In this document: piece after piece, positions 54,491 through 64,000 of the stretch
Layout: every line of letters begins with the position of its first letter
How positions within the stretch are numbered: the first letter of the stretch is position 1
Position numbers and translations under genes: made by a program
From: Stenotrophomonas sp. 169
GTDB taxonomy: Bacteria; Pseudomonadota; Gammaproteobacteria; Xanthomonadales; Xanthomonadaceae
Assembly: GCF_014621775.1 (NCBI RefSeq)
Contig: NZ_CP061204.1
Coordinates: forward strand, 2,128,501 to 2,192,500
Reading direction: 5' to 3'
Length of the DNA stretch: 64,000 nucleotides
Notes under the pieces: model-generated
Seen by the model: the letters and a program-made list of their open reading frames with translations, nothing else
What the model was told of the DNA's origin: nothing
The model's database searches: none

Positions 54491-55821
54491 GCACCCAGCC
54501 CTTCATCGGCGCCAAGGAATACTTCCCCGGCATCGGCCGGATCCCCTTCGAAGGACGGGGCTCGGACAACCCGCTGGCCTTCAAGGTCTATGACGCGGAC
54601 AAGATCGTCGGTGGCAAGACCATGCAGGAGCACCTGCGCTTCGCGGTCTGCTACTGGCACACCTTCTGCAATGCCGGGCATGACCCGTTCGGCCCGGGCA
54701 CCCGGCATTTCCCCTGGGAAGCCGGTTCGCCGATGGCCAGCGCCGAGGCGAAGCTTGACGCGGCGTTCGAGTTTTTCACCAAGCTGGGCGTACCGTACTG
54801 GTGCTTCCATGACATCGATCTGGCCCCGGACGCCGACGACGTCGGCGCCTACGAAAAGAACCTCAAACACATGGTGCGCCTGGCCAAGGTGCGCCAGGAA
54901 GCGACCGGGGTGAAACTGCTGTGGGGCACGGCCAACCTCTTCTCGCATCCGCGCTACATGAACGGTGCGTCCACCAATCCGGACTTTGCGGTGGTGGCGC
55001 GTGCCGCCGTGCAGGTGAAGGCGGCGCTGGAAGCGACCGTTGAACTGGGTGGCGAACATTACGTGTTCTGGGGCGGACGCGAAGGCTATGCCGGCCTGGC
55101 CAACACCCAGATGAAGCGCGAGGTCGACCACCTTGCACGCTTCCTGACCATGGCGCGCGACCATGGCCGCAGCATCGGCCTGAAGGGCAATTTCCTGATC
55201 GAGCCCAAGCCGATGGAGCCGATGAAGCACCAGTACGATTTCGACAGCGCCACCGTGGTGGGTTTCCTCAAGGAGCATGGCCTGGACCAGGACTTCAAGC
55301 TCAACATCGAGGCCAACCACGCCACGCTGTCCGGCCATACCTTCGAACACGATCTACAGGTCGCATCCGACCACGGGCTGCTGGGCAGCATCGATGCCAA
55401 CCGCGGCAACGCCCAGAACGGGTGGGATACCGACCAGTTCCCCACCGATCTGTACGACACGGTTGGCGCGATGCTGGTGGTGCTGCGCCAGGGCGGGCTG
55501 GAAGGCGGCCTGAACTTCGATGCCAAGGTGCGCCGTGAATCGACCGATCTGGAAGACCTGTTCATTGCGCACGTCGGCGGCATGGATGCCTTCGCCCGCG
55601 GGCTGGAAGTCGCCCACGCACTGCTCAACGAATCCCCGCTGGAACAGTGGCGCAAGGAACGTTACGCCAGCTTCGACAGCGGCGACGGCGAGGCGTTTGC
55701 AGGCGGCAGGCTGAGCCTCGCCGACCTGTCCGCGCTGGGTGCGAAGGGCGGCGAGCCCCGGCAGATCAGCGGCAAGCAGGAGCGCTACGAGAACCTGATC
55801 AACCAATACCTGCTGCGCTGA
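54487..55821 (+). CDS. xylA: xylose isomerase
   Basis: A 444-residue class II xylose isomerase converting D-xylose to D-xylulose. [10 protein letters not shown] carries catalytic His108 and Asp111. FWGGREGY, then [32 protein letters not shown] and the metal site [20 protein letters not shown] are all intact. It overlaps xylB by four bases and is followed after 47 bases by a sugar porter gene with a strong ribosome site. Forms the core of the xylose operon. Confidence 0.97.
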   Translation: MSTQPFIGAKEYFPGIGRIPFEGRGSDNPLAFKVYDADKIVGGKTMQEHLRFAVCYWHTFCNAGHDPFGPGTRHFPWEAGSPMASAEAKLDAAFEFFTKLGVPYWCFHDIDLAPDADDVGAYEKNLKHMVRLAKVRQEATGVKLLWGTANLFSHPRYMNGASTNPDFAVVARAAVQVKAALEATVELGGEHYVFWGGREGYAGLANTQMKREVDHLARFLTMARDHGRSIGLKGNFLIEPKPMEPMKHQYDFDSATVVGFLKEHGLDQDFKLNIEANHATLSGHTFEHDLQVASDHGLLGSIDANRGNAQNGWDTDQFPTDLYDTVGAMLVVLRQGGLEGGLNFDAKVRRESTDLEDLFIAHVGGMDAFARGLEVAHALLNESPLEQWRKERYASFDSGDGEAFAGGRLSLADLSALGAKGGEPRQISGKQERYENLINQYLLR

Positions 55822-55868
55822 CCGCGCGCGCTCGCGTCGATGAAACCGAACCGGGGAGGGGAAGGGCA

Positions 55869-57278
55869 ATGGAGCAGACAGTAAACAGCGGCGAGAACAC
55901 CCGGCTGATCGTTCTGATCAGCGTGGTGGCGACCATTGGCGGATTCCTGTTCGGGTTCGACAGCGGGGTGATCAATGGGACCCAGGACGGCCTGCACCAG
56001 ACGTTCAAGTCCGGCGAATGGATGCAGGGATTCGAGATCGCTTCGATGCTGTTGGGCTGCGCGTTTGGTGCCTTCAGCGCCGGACGGCTGGCCGACCGGC
56101 TTGGCCGCCGCAACGTGCTGATCGTGTCGGCGGTGCTGTTCCTGCTGTCGGCGATCGGCGCGGGCGCTGCACCTTCGTCGGCGATGTTCATCATCGCGCG
56201 GGTACTGGGCGGCTTCGCGGTGGGCGCCGCCAGTGTGATCTCGCCGGCGTACATCGCCGAAGTCGCGCCGGCACGTTACCGTGGCCGCCTGGCCACGGTC
56301 CAACAGATCGCGATCATCAGCGGGCTCACCGCCGCGTTCCTGTCCAACTATCTACTGGCGGCCACGGCCGGTGCCTCCACCGAGGCGCTGTGGGGAGGCC
56401 ACGCGGCCTGGCGCTGGATGTTCTGGATGCAGGCGGTGCCTTCGCTGTTGTTCCTGGTCCTGTTGTTGGCCATTCCAGAAAGCCCGCGCTACCTGATGGT
56501 GAAGCGCCGCAAGGACGAAGCGTTGCAGGTGCTTGCACGGCTGTTCGGCGCGGCCGAGGCGCAGGCGAAGCTCGCCGAGATCGATGCCTCGCTGTCGACC
56601 GACCACCATCGCCCGCGGCTGTCGGACCTGCGCAACACGGCCAGCGGCAGGATACGCCCGATCGTCTGGGTGGGCATTGGCCTGGCGACCTTCCAGCAAC
56701 TGGTTGGCATCAACGTGGTGTTCTACTACGGCGCCGTGCTCTGGCAGGCGGTCGGCTTCTCGGAAAACGACGCACTGCTGATCAACATCCTGTCCGGCGC
56801 GCTCAGCATCGGCGCCTGCATCGTGACCGTGCTGCTGATCGATCGCATCGGGCGCAAGCCACTGCTGTGGATCGGCTCGGCCGGCATGGCGGTGTCGTTG
56901 GCGCTGCTAGTGGTGGCCTTCGCCAGCGGATCGCTGGTCGATGGGCGCCTGCAGCTGCCCGCGGGCATGGGCACGCTGGCGCTGGTGGCTGCCAACGCGT
57001 ACGTGGTGTTCTTCAACGTCTCCTGGGGCCCGGTGATGTGGGTGATGCTGGGCGAAATGTTCCCCAACCAGATCCGTGGCTCGGCGTTGGCGGTGGCCGG
57101 GGCAGCGCAATGGACCGCCAACTTCGCCGTGACGGTGACCTTCCCGATCCTGCTGGCCGCCATCGGATTGGCCGCAACGTACAGCATCTACCTGGTGGCG
57201 GCGGTCATCTCGGTGTTCTTCGTGCTGCGGTACGTGCACGAAACCAAGGGCAAGGAACTGGAGCAGATGGAAGGATGA
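55869..57278 (+). CDS. xylE: MFS sugar porter, probable xylose transporter
   Basis: A 469-residue proton-coupled sugar porter with 12 helices. GGFLFGFDSGVINGTQ in helix 1, GRLADRLGRRNVL between helices 2 and 3, PESPRYLMVKRRKDEA at the central loop, FQQLVGINVVFYYGA in helix 7 and a closing VHETKGKELEQME identify the XylE/GLUT family. AGGGGAAGGG precedes the ATG. It would bring xylose across the inner membrane for XylA/XylB. Its stop overlaps an ATG, nine bases before the preferred start of the GH3 gene. Confidence 0.93.
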   Translation: MEQTVNSGENTRLIVLISVVATIGGFLFGFDSGVINGTQDGLHQTFKSGEWMQGFEIASMLLGCAFGAFSAGRLADRLGRRNVLIVSAVLFLLSAIGAGAAPSSAMFIIARVLGGFAVGAASVISPAYIAEVAPARYRGRLATVQQIAIISGLTAAFLSNYLLAATAGASTEALWGGHAAWRWMFWMQAVPSLLFLVLLLAIPESPRYLMVKRRKDEALQVLARLFGAAEAQAKLAEIDASLSTDHHRPRLSDLRNTASGRIRPIVWVGIGLATFQQLVGINVVFYYGAVLWQAVGFSENDALLINILSGALSIGACIVTVLLIDRIGRKPLLWIGSAGMAVSLALLVVAFASGSLVDGRLQLPAGMGTLALVAANAYVVFFNVSWGPVMWVMLGEMFPNQIRGSALAVAGAAQWTANFAVTVTFPILLAAIGLAATYSIYLVAAVISVFFVLRYVHETKGKELEQMEG

Positions 57279-57283
57279 ACGCG

Positions 57284-59839
<2,556 letters not shown>

Positions 59840-59853
59840 CGGTGCGTGCTGCG

Positions 59854-60912
59854 CTATCGAGGTGCGCGAGGACGCGCGACCGAATCGCGAACCACCAGCC
59901 GGTGGGGCACGACGTGGTCCGTCAACACGCGTACGCCTTCCTGCCGGCGGCGGATGGTGCGCAGCAGGATTTCGATCGCGGCATCGGCCATCGAGGCGAT
60001 CGGCTGATGGACCGTGGTCAGCTCGGGCCACACGGTGGTCGCGGCCGAGGTGTCATCGAAACCCACCACCGACAGGTCGCGGGGCACCTCGAGGCCGCGG
60101 CGGTGGGCGACGGAGATCGCGGCCGCCCCCATGTCGTCGTTGCTGGCGAAGATCGCGCTGGGCGGTCGACGGTGGCGCAACAGCTTCTCGGCGGCGGCAA
60201 GCCCGGAGCGGTAGGTGTAGTCGCCCTGCTGCACCAGCGTGGGGTCGACCTCCAGCCCCGCCTCATGCAGCGCGCTGACGAAGCCGTCGTAGCGCCGCGC
60301 GCTTGCGCTGAGGTCGCTGCGCCCGCAGATGAAGCCGATGCGGCTGTGGCCGTGCTGGATCAGGTGTTCGGCCAGTTCCCTGCCGGCGTGGAAGTCGTCG
60401 ATGCGCACGCAGGAAATATCGTTGCCGAGGTGGCCCGATGCGATCGCGACCACCGGAATGCCCGCCCTCAGCAGCTCGTTCACCGCAGGCTGCGACTCGC
60501 ACAGCGGCGGCGGCAGGATGACACCGTCGACCCGGCCGGCAAGGGCACGTGCCGACTTGCGCTCAGCTGCGGGGCCGAGATCGTCCCAGTAGTCGACGAC
60601 CAGCTGGATCGCCGCGCTGGACGCGACACGCAGCAGCCCGACCAGCAATTCGCGCAGGTAGGCCCCACTGGGATCGGTGTAGATCAGCGCGATGCGGGTG
60701 TGCTGTGCGGCGGCCAGCGAACTGGCAGCGAGGTTGGGCGTATAGCCGAGCTCACGCACCGCGCGCATCACGCGTTCGCGGGTGACATCGCGCACCTTGC
60801 CCTGGTTGATCGCCCGCGACACGGTCATCGGCGAGACCCCGGCCAGGGCCGCCACTTCGTCGATCGTCACGCCACTGGTTTTGCGGCGGACCGATTTCTT
60901 CGGCTTCTCCAA
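59854..60912 (-). CDS. LacI-family regulator, paralogue of the first
   Basis: A 352-residue LacI protein clearly related along its whole length to the one at 44942-46039 (shared GVILPPPLCE, CVRIDD, PSAIFASNDDM, GFDDTSA, VWPELTT-HQP). Helix-turn-helix is VTIDEVAALAGVSPMTVSRAI. Start read as TTG 60912 because CGGGAG lies six bases upstream; ATG 60957 would include that site within the gene. It is convergent with GH3 (14-base gap) and divergent from the GH67 gene, which it may control. No xyl-box-like palindrome is visible in the 63-base or wider gap, so its operator differs or lies elsewhere. Confidence 0.9.
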   Translation of the reverse strand: MEKPKKSVRRKTSGVTIDEVAALAGVSPMTVSRAINQGKVRDVTRERVMRAVRELGYTPNLAASSLAAAQHTRIALIYTDPSGAYLRELLVGLLRVASSAAIQLVVDYWDDLGPAAERKSARALAGRVDGVILPPPLCESQPAVNELLRAGIPVVAIASGHLGNDISCVRIDDFHAGRELAEHLIQHGHSRIGFICGRSDLSASARRYDGFVSALHEAGLEVDPTLVQQGDYTYRSGLAAAEKLLRHRRPPSAIFASNDDMGAAAISVAHRRGLEVPRDLSVVGFDDTSAATTVWPELTTVHQPIASMADAAIEILLRTIRRRQEGVRVLTDHVVPHRLVVRDSVARPRAPR

Positions 60913-60975
60913 TACGCACTCCCGTTGTTCTTCGTGGCGCCGCCGCGAACCGCGCACGTCCCGAGCTTACAAGGT

Positions 60976-63138
60976 TTGCCGGCCGCGCTGCGGTCCCGCG
61001 CAGATGGCGAGCGGTGTCATTGGATATTCGTTGTCGTAATGGCCCTGATGGCCTGTATCGGCAACGCGCAGGCAGAGGATGGCTACGCGCTGTGGCTGCG
61101 CTACGTTCCGCTCGATTCCACTCTTGCCGCCGCCTACCGCACGCAGCTGGCCGAGGTGGTTGCCCCCGATGACACGCCCACGCAGCGTGCCGCGCGCGGA
61201 GAGCTGGAGCGTGGCCTGGCCGGACTGCTTGGCAGCGCACCGCGCATGCAGGTTGCGGCGGCCACCGGCCGTGCAGTGGTGCTGGGCACGCCGAAGTCAT
61301 CACCATTGATCGCGCCGTTCGGCGAAGAGGTTGCATCGCTGGGCGGGGAGGGCTACCTGCTCAAACGTACCCGGGTGGGTGGGCACGATGTGGTGTTGGT
61401 GGCCGCACGCACGGATATCGGGGTGCTGTACGGCGTGTTCCATCTGCTGCGCCTGCTGCAGACCGGCGCGGAACTGGACACCCTTGCGGTGCGCGAATCA
61501 CCGCGGCTGGATCGGCGCGTGCTCAACCACTGGGACGACCTGGACGGTCATGTCGAACGCGGGTACGCCGGCCGCTCGCTGTGGGCCTGGCAGACCCTGC
61601 CGGAATGGCAGGACCCACGCTATACCGACTACGCACGCGCCAACGCGTCCGTGGGCATCAACGGCACGGTGCTCAACAACGTCAACGCCAGCGCGCAGAG
61701 CCTCGCACCGGAGTATCTCGACAAGGCGGCCGCGCTGGCCGACCTGTTCCGCCCCTATGGCATCCGCGTGTACCTGAGCGCGCGCTTCAGCGCGCCCATT
61801 GAATTGGGCGGGCTGGCAACCGCCGATCCGCTCGACCCGGCGGTGCAGCGGTGGTGGCGCGACAAGGCCGACGAGATCCATGCACGTATTCCGGACTTCG
61901 GCGGCCTGGTGGTAAAGGCCAATTCGGAAGGCCAGCCCGGCCCGCAGGATTACGGGCGCTCTCATGCCGACGGCGCCAATCTGCTGGCCGATGCGCTGGC
62001 CCCGCATGGCGGCGTGGTGATGTGGCGCGCCTTCGTCTATGCGCACGACGTTCCCGCAGACCGTGCCACGCAGGCCTATACCGAATTTGCCGGCTTGGAC
62101 GGTGCCTTTCGTCCGAATGTGATCCTGCAGGTAAAGAACGGGCCGATCGATTTCCAGCCACGGGAGCCGTTCCACCCGCTGTTCGGCGCCATGCCGCGCA
62201 CGCCGCTGATGATGGAGGTCCAGATCACCAAGGAGTACCTCGGCTTCGCCACGCACCTGGTGTACCTGGGGCCGCTGTACGAGGAAGTGCTGCACGCCGA
62301 CACCCATGCACGCGGCGAGCGCTCCAGCGTGGCGCACGCCCTGACCGGGATGGCGGGCGTGGCCAACATCGGCAACGATCGCAGCTGGAGTGGATCGCAC
62401 TTCGATCAGGCCAACTGGTATGCCTTCGGTCGCCTTGCGTGGAATCCCGCGCAGTCCGCCGCCGACGTCGCGGCGGAGTGGGCGGCGATGACGTTCTCAC
62501 CGGATCGCGAGGTGGTACAGCCCATCGTCGGGATGATGATGGGGTCGCGCGAGGCGGCGGTGAACTACATGACCCCGCTGGGCCTGCATCATCTGATGGC
62601 ACGCGGACACCACCATGGACCCGGGCCCTGGGTCGACGGCGGTCCGCGCGCGGACTGGACGTCGGTGTACTACCACCGCGCCGACCGCAATGGGATCGGC
62701 TTTGACCGCACCGCGCGCGGCAGCAACGGCATCGCCCAGTACGCACCCGCAGTTGCTGATCGGTATGGCGACCTGACGCAGGTGCCGGAGTCGCTGCTGT
62801 TGTGGTTCCACCATGTGCCGTGGGACCACCGCATGGCGTCCGGACAGACGCTGTGGGACGAACTGATCCGACGCTATGCGCAGGGCGTCCGCGGTGTCGA
62901 CGAGATGCAGCGCAGCTGGGCAGGTTTGCGGGGCAGGGTGGATGCACAAAGGTACGCCCAGGTCGACGCCTTCCTGCGCATCCAGCGCCGCGAAGCGCAG
63001 TGGTGGCGCGACGCCAGCGTGGCGTACTTCCAGTCGGTCAGCGGCCGCCCCTTGCCGGAGGGTGAAGCCGCACCGCCCCATCCAGTGGCGTGGTACCAGG
63101 CCCTGCAGTCCCCGTCCGCGCCGGGAGATGGCCGATGA
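60976..63138 (+). CDS. aguA: GH67 alpha-glucuronidase
   Basis: A secreted GH67 enzyme that removes 4-O-methyl-glucuronate from the ends of xylo-oligosaccharides. GYALWLRYVPL opens the mature protein, then LDRRVLNHWDDLDGHVERGYAGRSLW, VKANSEGQPGPQDYGRSHADGANLLADAL, VMWRAFVY and MMEVQITKEYLGFATHLVYL are family blocks containing the expected catalytic acids. The start is unsettled: ATG 61039 leaves only a 12-residue signal, while TTG 60976 (720 residues) gives a normal signal (GERCHWIFVVVMALMACIGN-AQA). Its stop overlaps the following esterase start (ATGA). Confidence 0.93.
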   Translation: MPAALRSRADGERCHWIFVVVMALMACIGNAQAEDGYALWLRYVPLDSTLAAAYRTQLAEVVAPDDTPTQRAARGELERGLAGLLGSAPRMQVAAATGRAVVLGTPKSSPLIAPFGEEVASLGGEGYLLKRTRVGGHDVVLVAARTDIGVLYGVFHLLRLLQTGAELDTLAVRESPRLDRRVLNHWDDLDGHVERGYAGRSLWAWQTLPEWQDPRYTDYARANASVGINGTVLNNVNASAQSLAPEYLDKAAALADLFRPYGIRVYLSARFSAPIELGGLATADPLDPAVQRWWRDKADEIHARIPDFGGLVVKANSEGQPGPQDYGRSHADGANLLADALAPHGGVVMWRAFVYAHDVPADRATQAYTEFAGLDGAFRPNVILQVKNGPIDFQPREPFHPLFGAMPRTPLMMEVQITKEYLGFATHLVYLGPLYEEVLHADTHARGERSSVAHALTGMAGVANIGNDRSWSGSHFDQANWYAFGRLAWNPAQSAADVAAEWAAMTFSPDREVVQPIVGMMMGSREAAVNYMTPLGLHHLMARGHHHGPGPWVDGGPRADWTSVYYHRADRNGIGFDRTARGSNGIAQYAPAVADRYGDLTQVPESLLLWFHHVPWDHRMASGQTLWDELIRRYAQGVRGVDEMQRSWAGLRGRVDAQRYAQVDAFLRIQRREAQWWRDASVAYFQSVSGRPLPEGEAAPPHPVAWYQALQSPSAPGDGR

Positions 63139-64000
63139 GCAGGGCAGCGTGGAGGAGCTGGCTGCTGGCGATCACGCTGGGGTGCTGCGTCGTGCCCGCA
63201 CCGGCGCAGCACACGATGAAGCCGCTGCTGCATCCGCTGTTCCAGGATCACGCGGTGCTGCAGCGGGACCAGCCGATTCCGTTCTGGGGCGTTGCCGCTC
63301 CGGGCGTCACCGTTTCGGTGGAGCTGGCGGGTCGGACAGCCACCACCCGCGCCGATAACAGTGGCCACTGGCAGGCAGTGCTGCCGCCCATGGCCGCAGG
63401 CGGACCTTACGAACTGGCGATCCATGCTGGAGATGCCATCCAGATCGTGCGCGACGTGCAGATGGGCGATGTCTGGTTGTGTTCCGGGCAGTCGAACATG
63501 GAACTACCGGTGTGGCGCACGCTCGACGCAACCAGCGAAATCGCTGCCGCCACGCAACCGATGATCCGACTGTTCACGGTGCCCAAGGCGGCAGCCGTTT
63601 CGCCACGACAGGATTTTGCAGGACCCGTTGCGTGGCATCGCGCGTCGCCGGATACCGTGCGCGACTTTTCCGCTGCCTGCTTCTACTTCGCACGTGAGCT
63701 GCAGAAGACCGTCACGGTACCGATGGGGCTGATCCAGGCGGCGTGGGGCGGTTCCCGCATCGAGGCATGGACCAGCGCCTCGGCCCTGCGCGCACAGGGC
63801 GGCATGGACCCGGCGCTGGACATACTTGCGCTGTACGCGAACGACCCTGTGGCCGCCAACGCCCGATGGGGCCAACACTGGCAGCAGTGGTGGTCCACGA
63901 ACGCGGGTGCGCGCGCCGACGACCGGCCATGGCAGCCAGATGCAGAGGGCACGGGGTGGCAGCAAGCGCCGTCGATGCTGGGGGCATGGGAGCGCTGGGG
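63135..64000 (+). CDS. sialate O-acetylesterase-type esterase (partial, runs off the window)
   Basis: The first 288 residues of an exported SASA-family esterase. Signal peptide 1-25 ends PAPAQ. A beta-sandwich domain (LFQDHAVLQRDQPIPFWG) leads to the catalytic block VWLCSGQSNMELPVW with Ser120, and FARELQKTVTVPMGLIQAAWGGSRIEAWTS follows. In xylan loci these enzymes act as acetyl-xylan or acetyl-glucuronoxylan esterases. ATG 63135 overlaps the GH67 stop. The 3' end lies beyond 64000, so the catalytic His is not visible. Confidence 0.93.
   Translation, partial: MSRAAWRSWLLAITLGCCVVPAPAQHTMKPLLHPLFQDHAVLQRDQPIPFWGVAAPGVTVSVELAGRTATTRADNSGHWQAVLPPMAAGGPYELAIHAGDAIQIVRDVQMGDVWLCSGQSNMELPVWRTLDATSEIAAATQPMIRLFTVPKAAAVSPRQDFAGPVAWHRASPDTVRDFSAACFYFARELQKTVTVPMGLIQAAWGGSRIEAWTSASALRAQGGMDPALDILALYANDPVAANARWGQHWQQWWSTNAGARADDRPWQPDAEGTGWQQAPSMLGAWERW

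Noticed and set aside
60913..61038. A third xyl-box between the second LacI gene and GH67
   Set aside because: No GGTAGCGCTA core is present; TGGCGCCGCC in this gap is too different.

Overview
The window is high-GC DNA of Xanthomonadaceae type, most likely an environmental Stenotrophomonas. The clearest marker is the many short hairpin repeats headed GTAG (SMAG-type REP elements) between genes. The density of TonB-dependent receptors (four) and the xylan-use locus at the right end also fit this family. I saw no rRNA, tRNA, CRISPR array, insertion sequence or integrase. About 43 genes are supported.

Left part (1-19 kb): a minus-strand stress-type operon of two short-chain dehydrogenases and a GH15 glucoside hydrolase (83-3697). 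It is followed by a plus-strand periplasmic sugar-oxidation operon (4195-9149): Tat-exported small subunit, GMC dehydrogenase with a [3Fe-4S] cysteine motif, triheme cytochrome c and OprB-type porin. Then come a siderophore-type receptor, an MFS exporter, a second GMC operon headed by an unusual alpha/beta hydrolase-small-subunit fusion (13236-16948), an AI-2E family membrane protein, and a secreted hydrolase facing a CGNR zinc-finger regulator.

Middle (20-46 kb): an exported tandem OsmC protein with a TonB receptor and a DUF1684 lipoprotein; a 4 x 125 bp repeat array; a TetR/MFS pair with palindromic operators; a serine hydrolase next to a membrane-bound wHTH-TPR regulator; an antitoxin-like pair; a DUF2946-TonB receptor-PepSY metal/siderophore cluster; AlaE; a ThDP enzyme with an aldehyde dehydrogenase; an Lpp-like lipoprotein with an L,D-transpeptidase; and a decayed stretch (43.6-44.75 kb) holding gene fragments and an orphan lipoprotein.

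Right part (44.9-64 kb): a xylose/xylan utilisation locus. A LacI repressor faces a TonB-dependent transporter across a perfect palindrome TGGTAGCGCTACCA. The transporter is followed by SapC, a JmjC-like cupin and a flavin halogenase-like protein. A second copy of the palindrome precedes xylB-xylA-sugar porter-GH3 lipoprotein. A second, paralogous LacI regulator faces a GH67 alpha-glucuronidase and a sialate O-acetylesterase-type esterase cut by the window end. Together these would import xylo-oligosaccharides, strip glucuronate and acetyl groups, cleave them to xylose and feed the pentose phosphate pathway.

Two genes (an SDR near 3640 and SapC near 49965) each carry a one-base loss in a short C or G run. 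This may reflect sequencing error rather than true decay.
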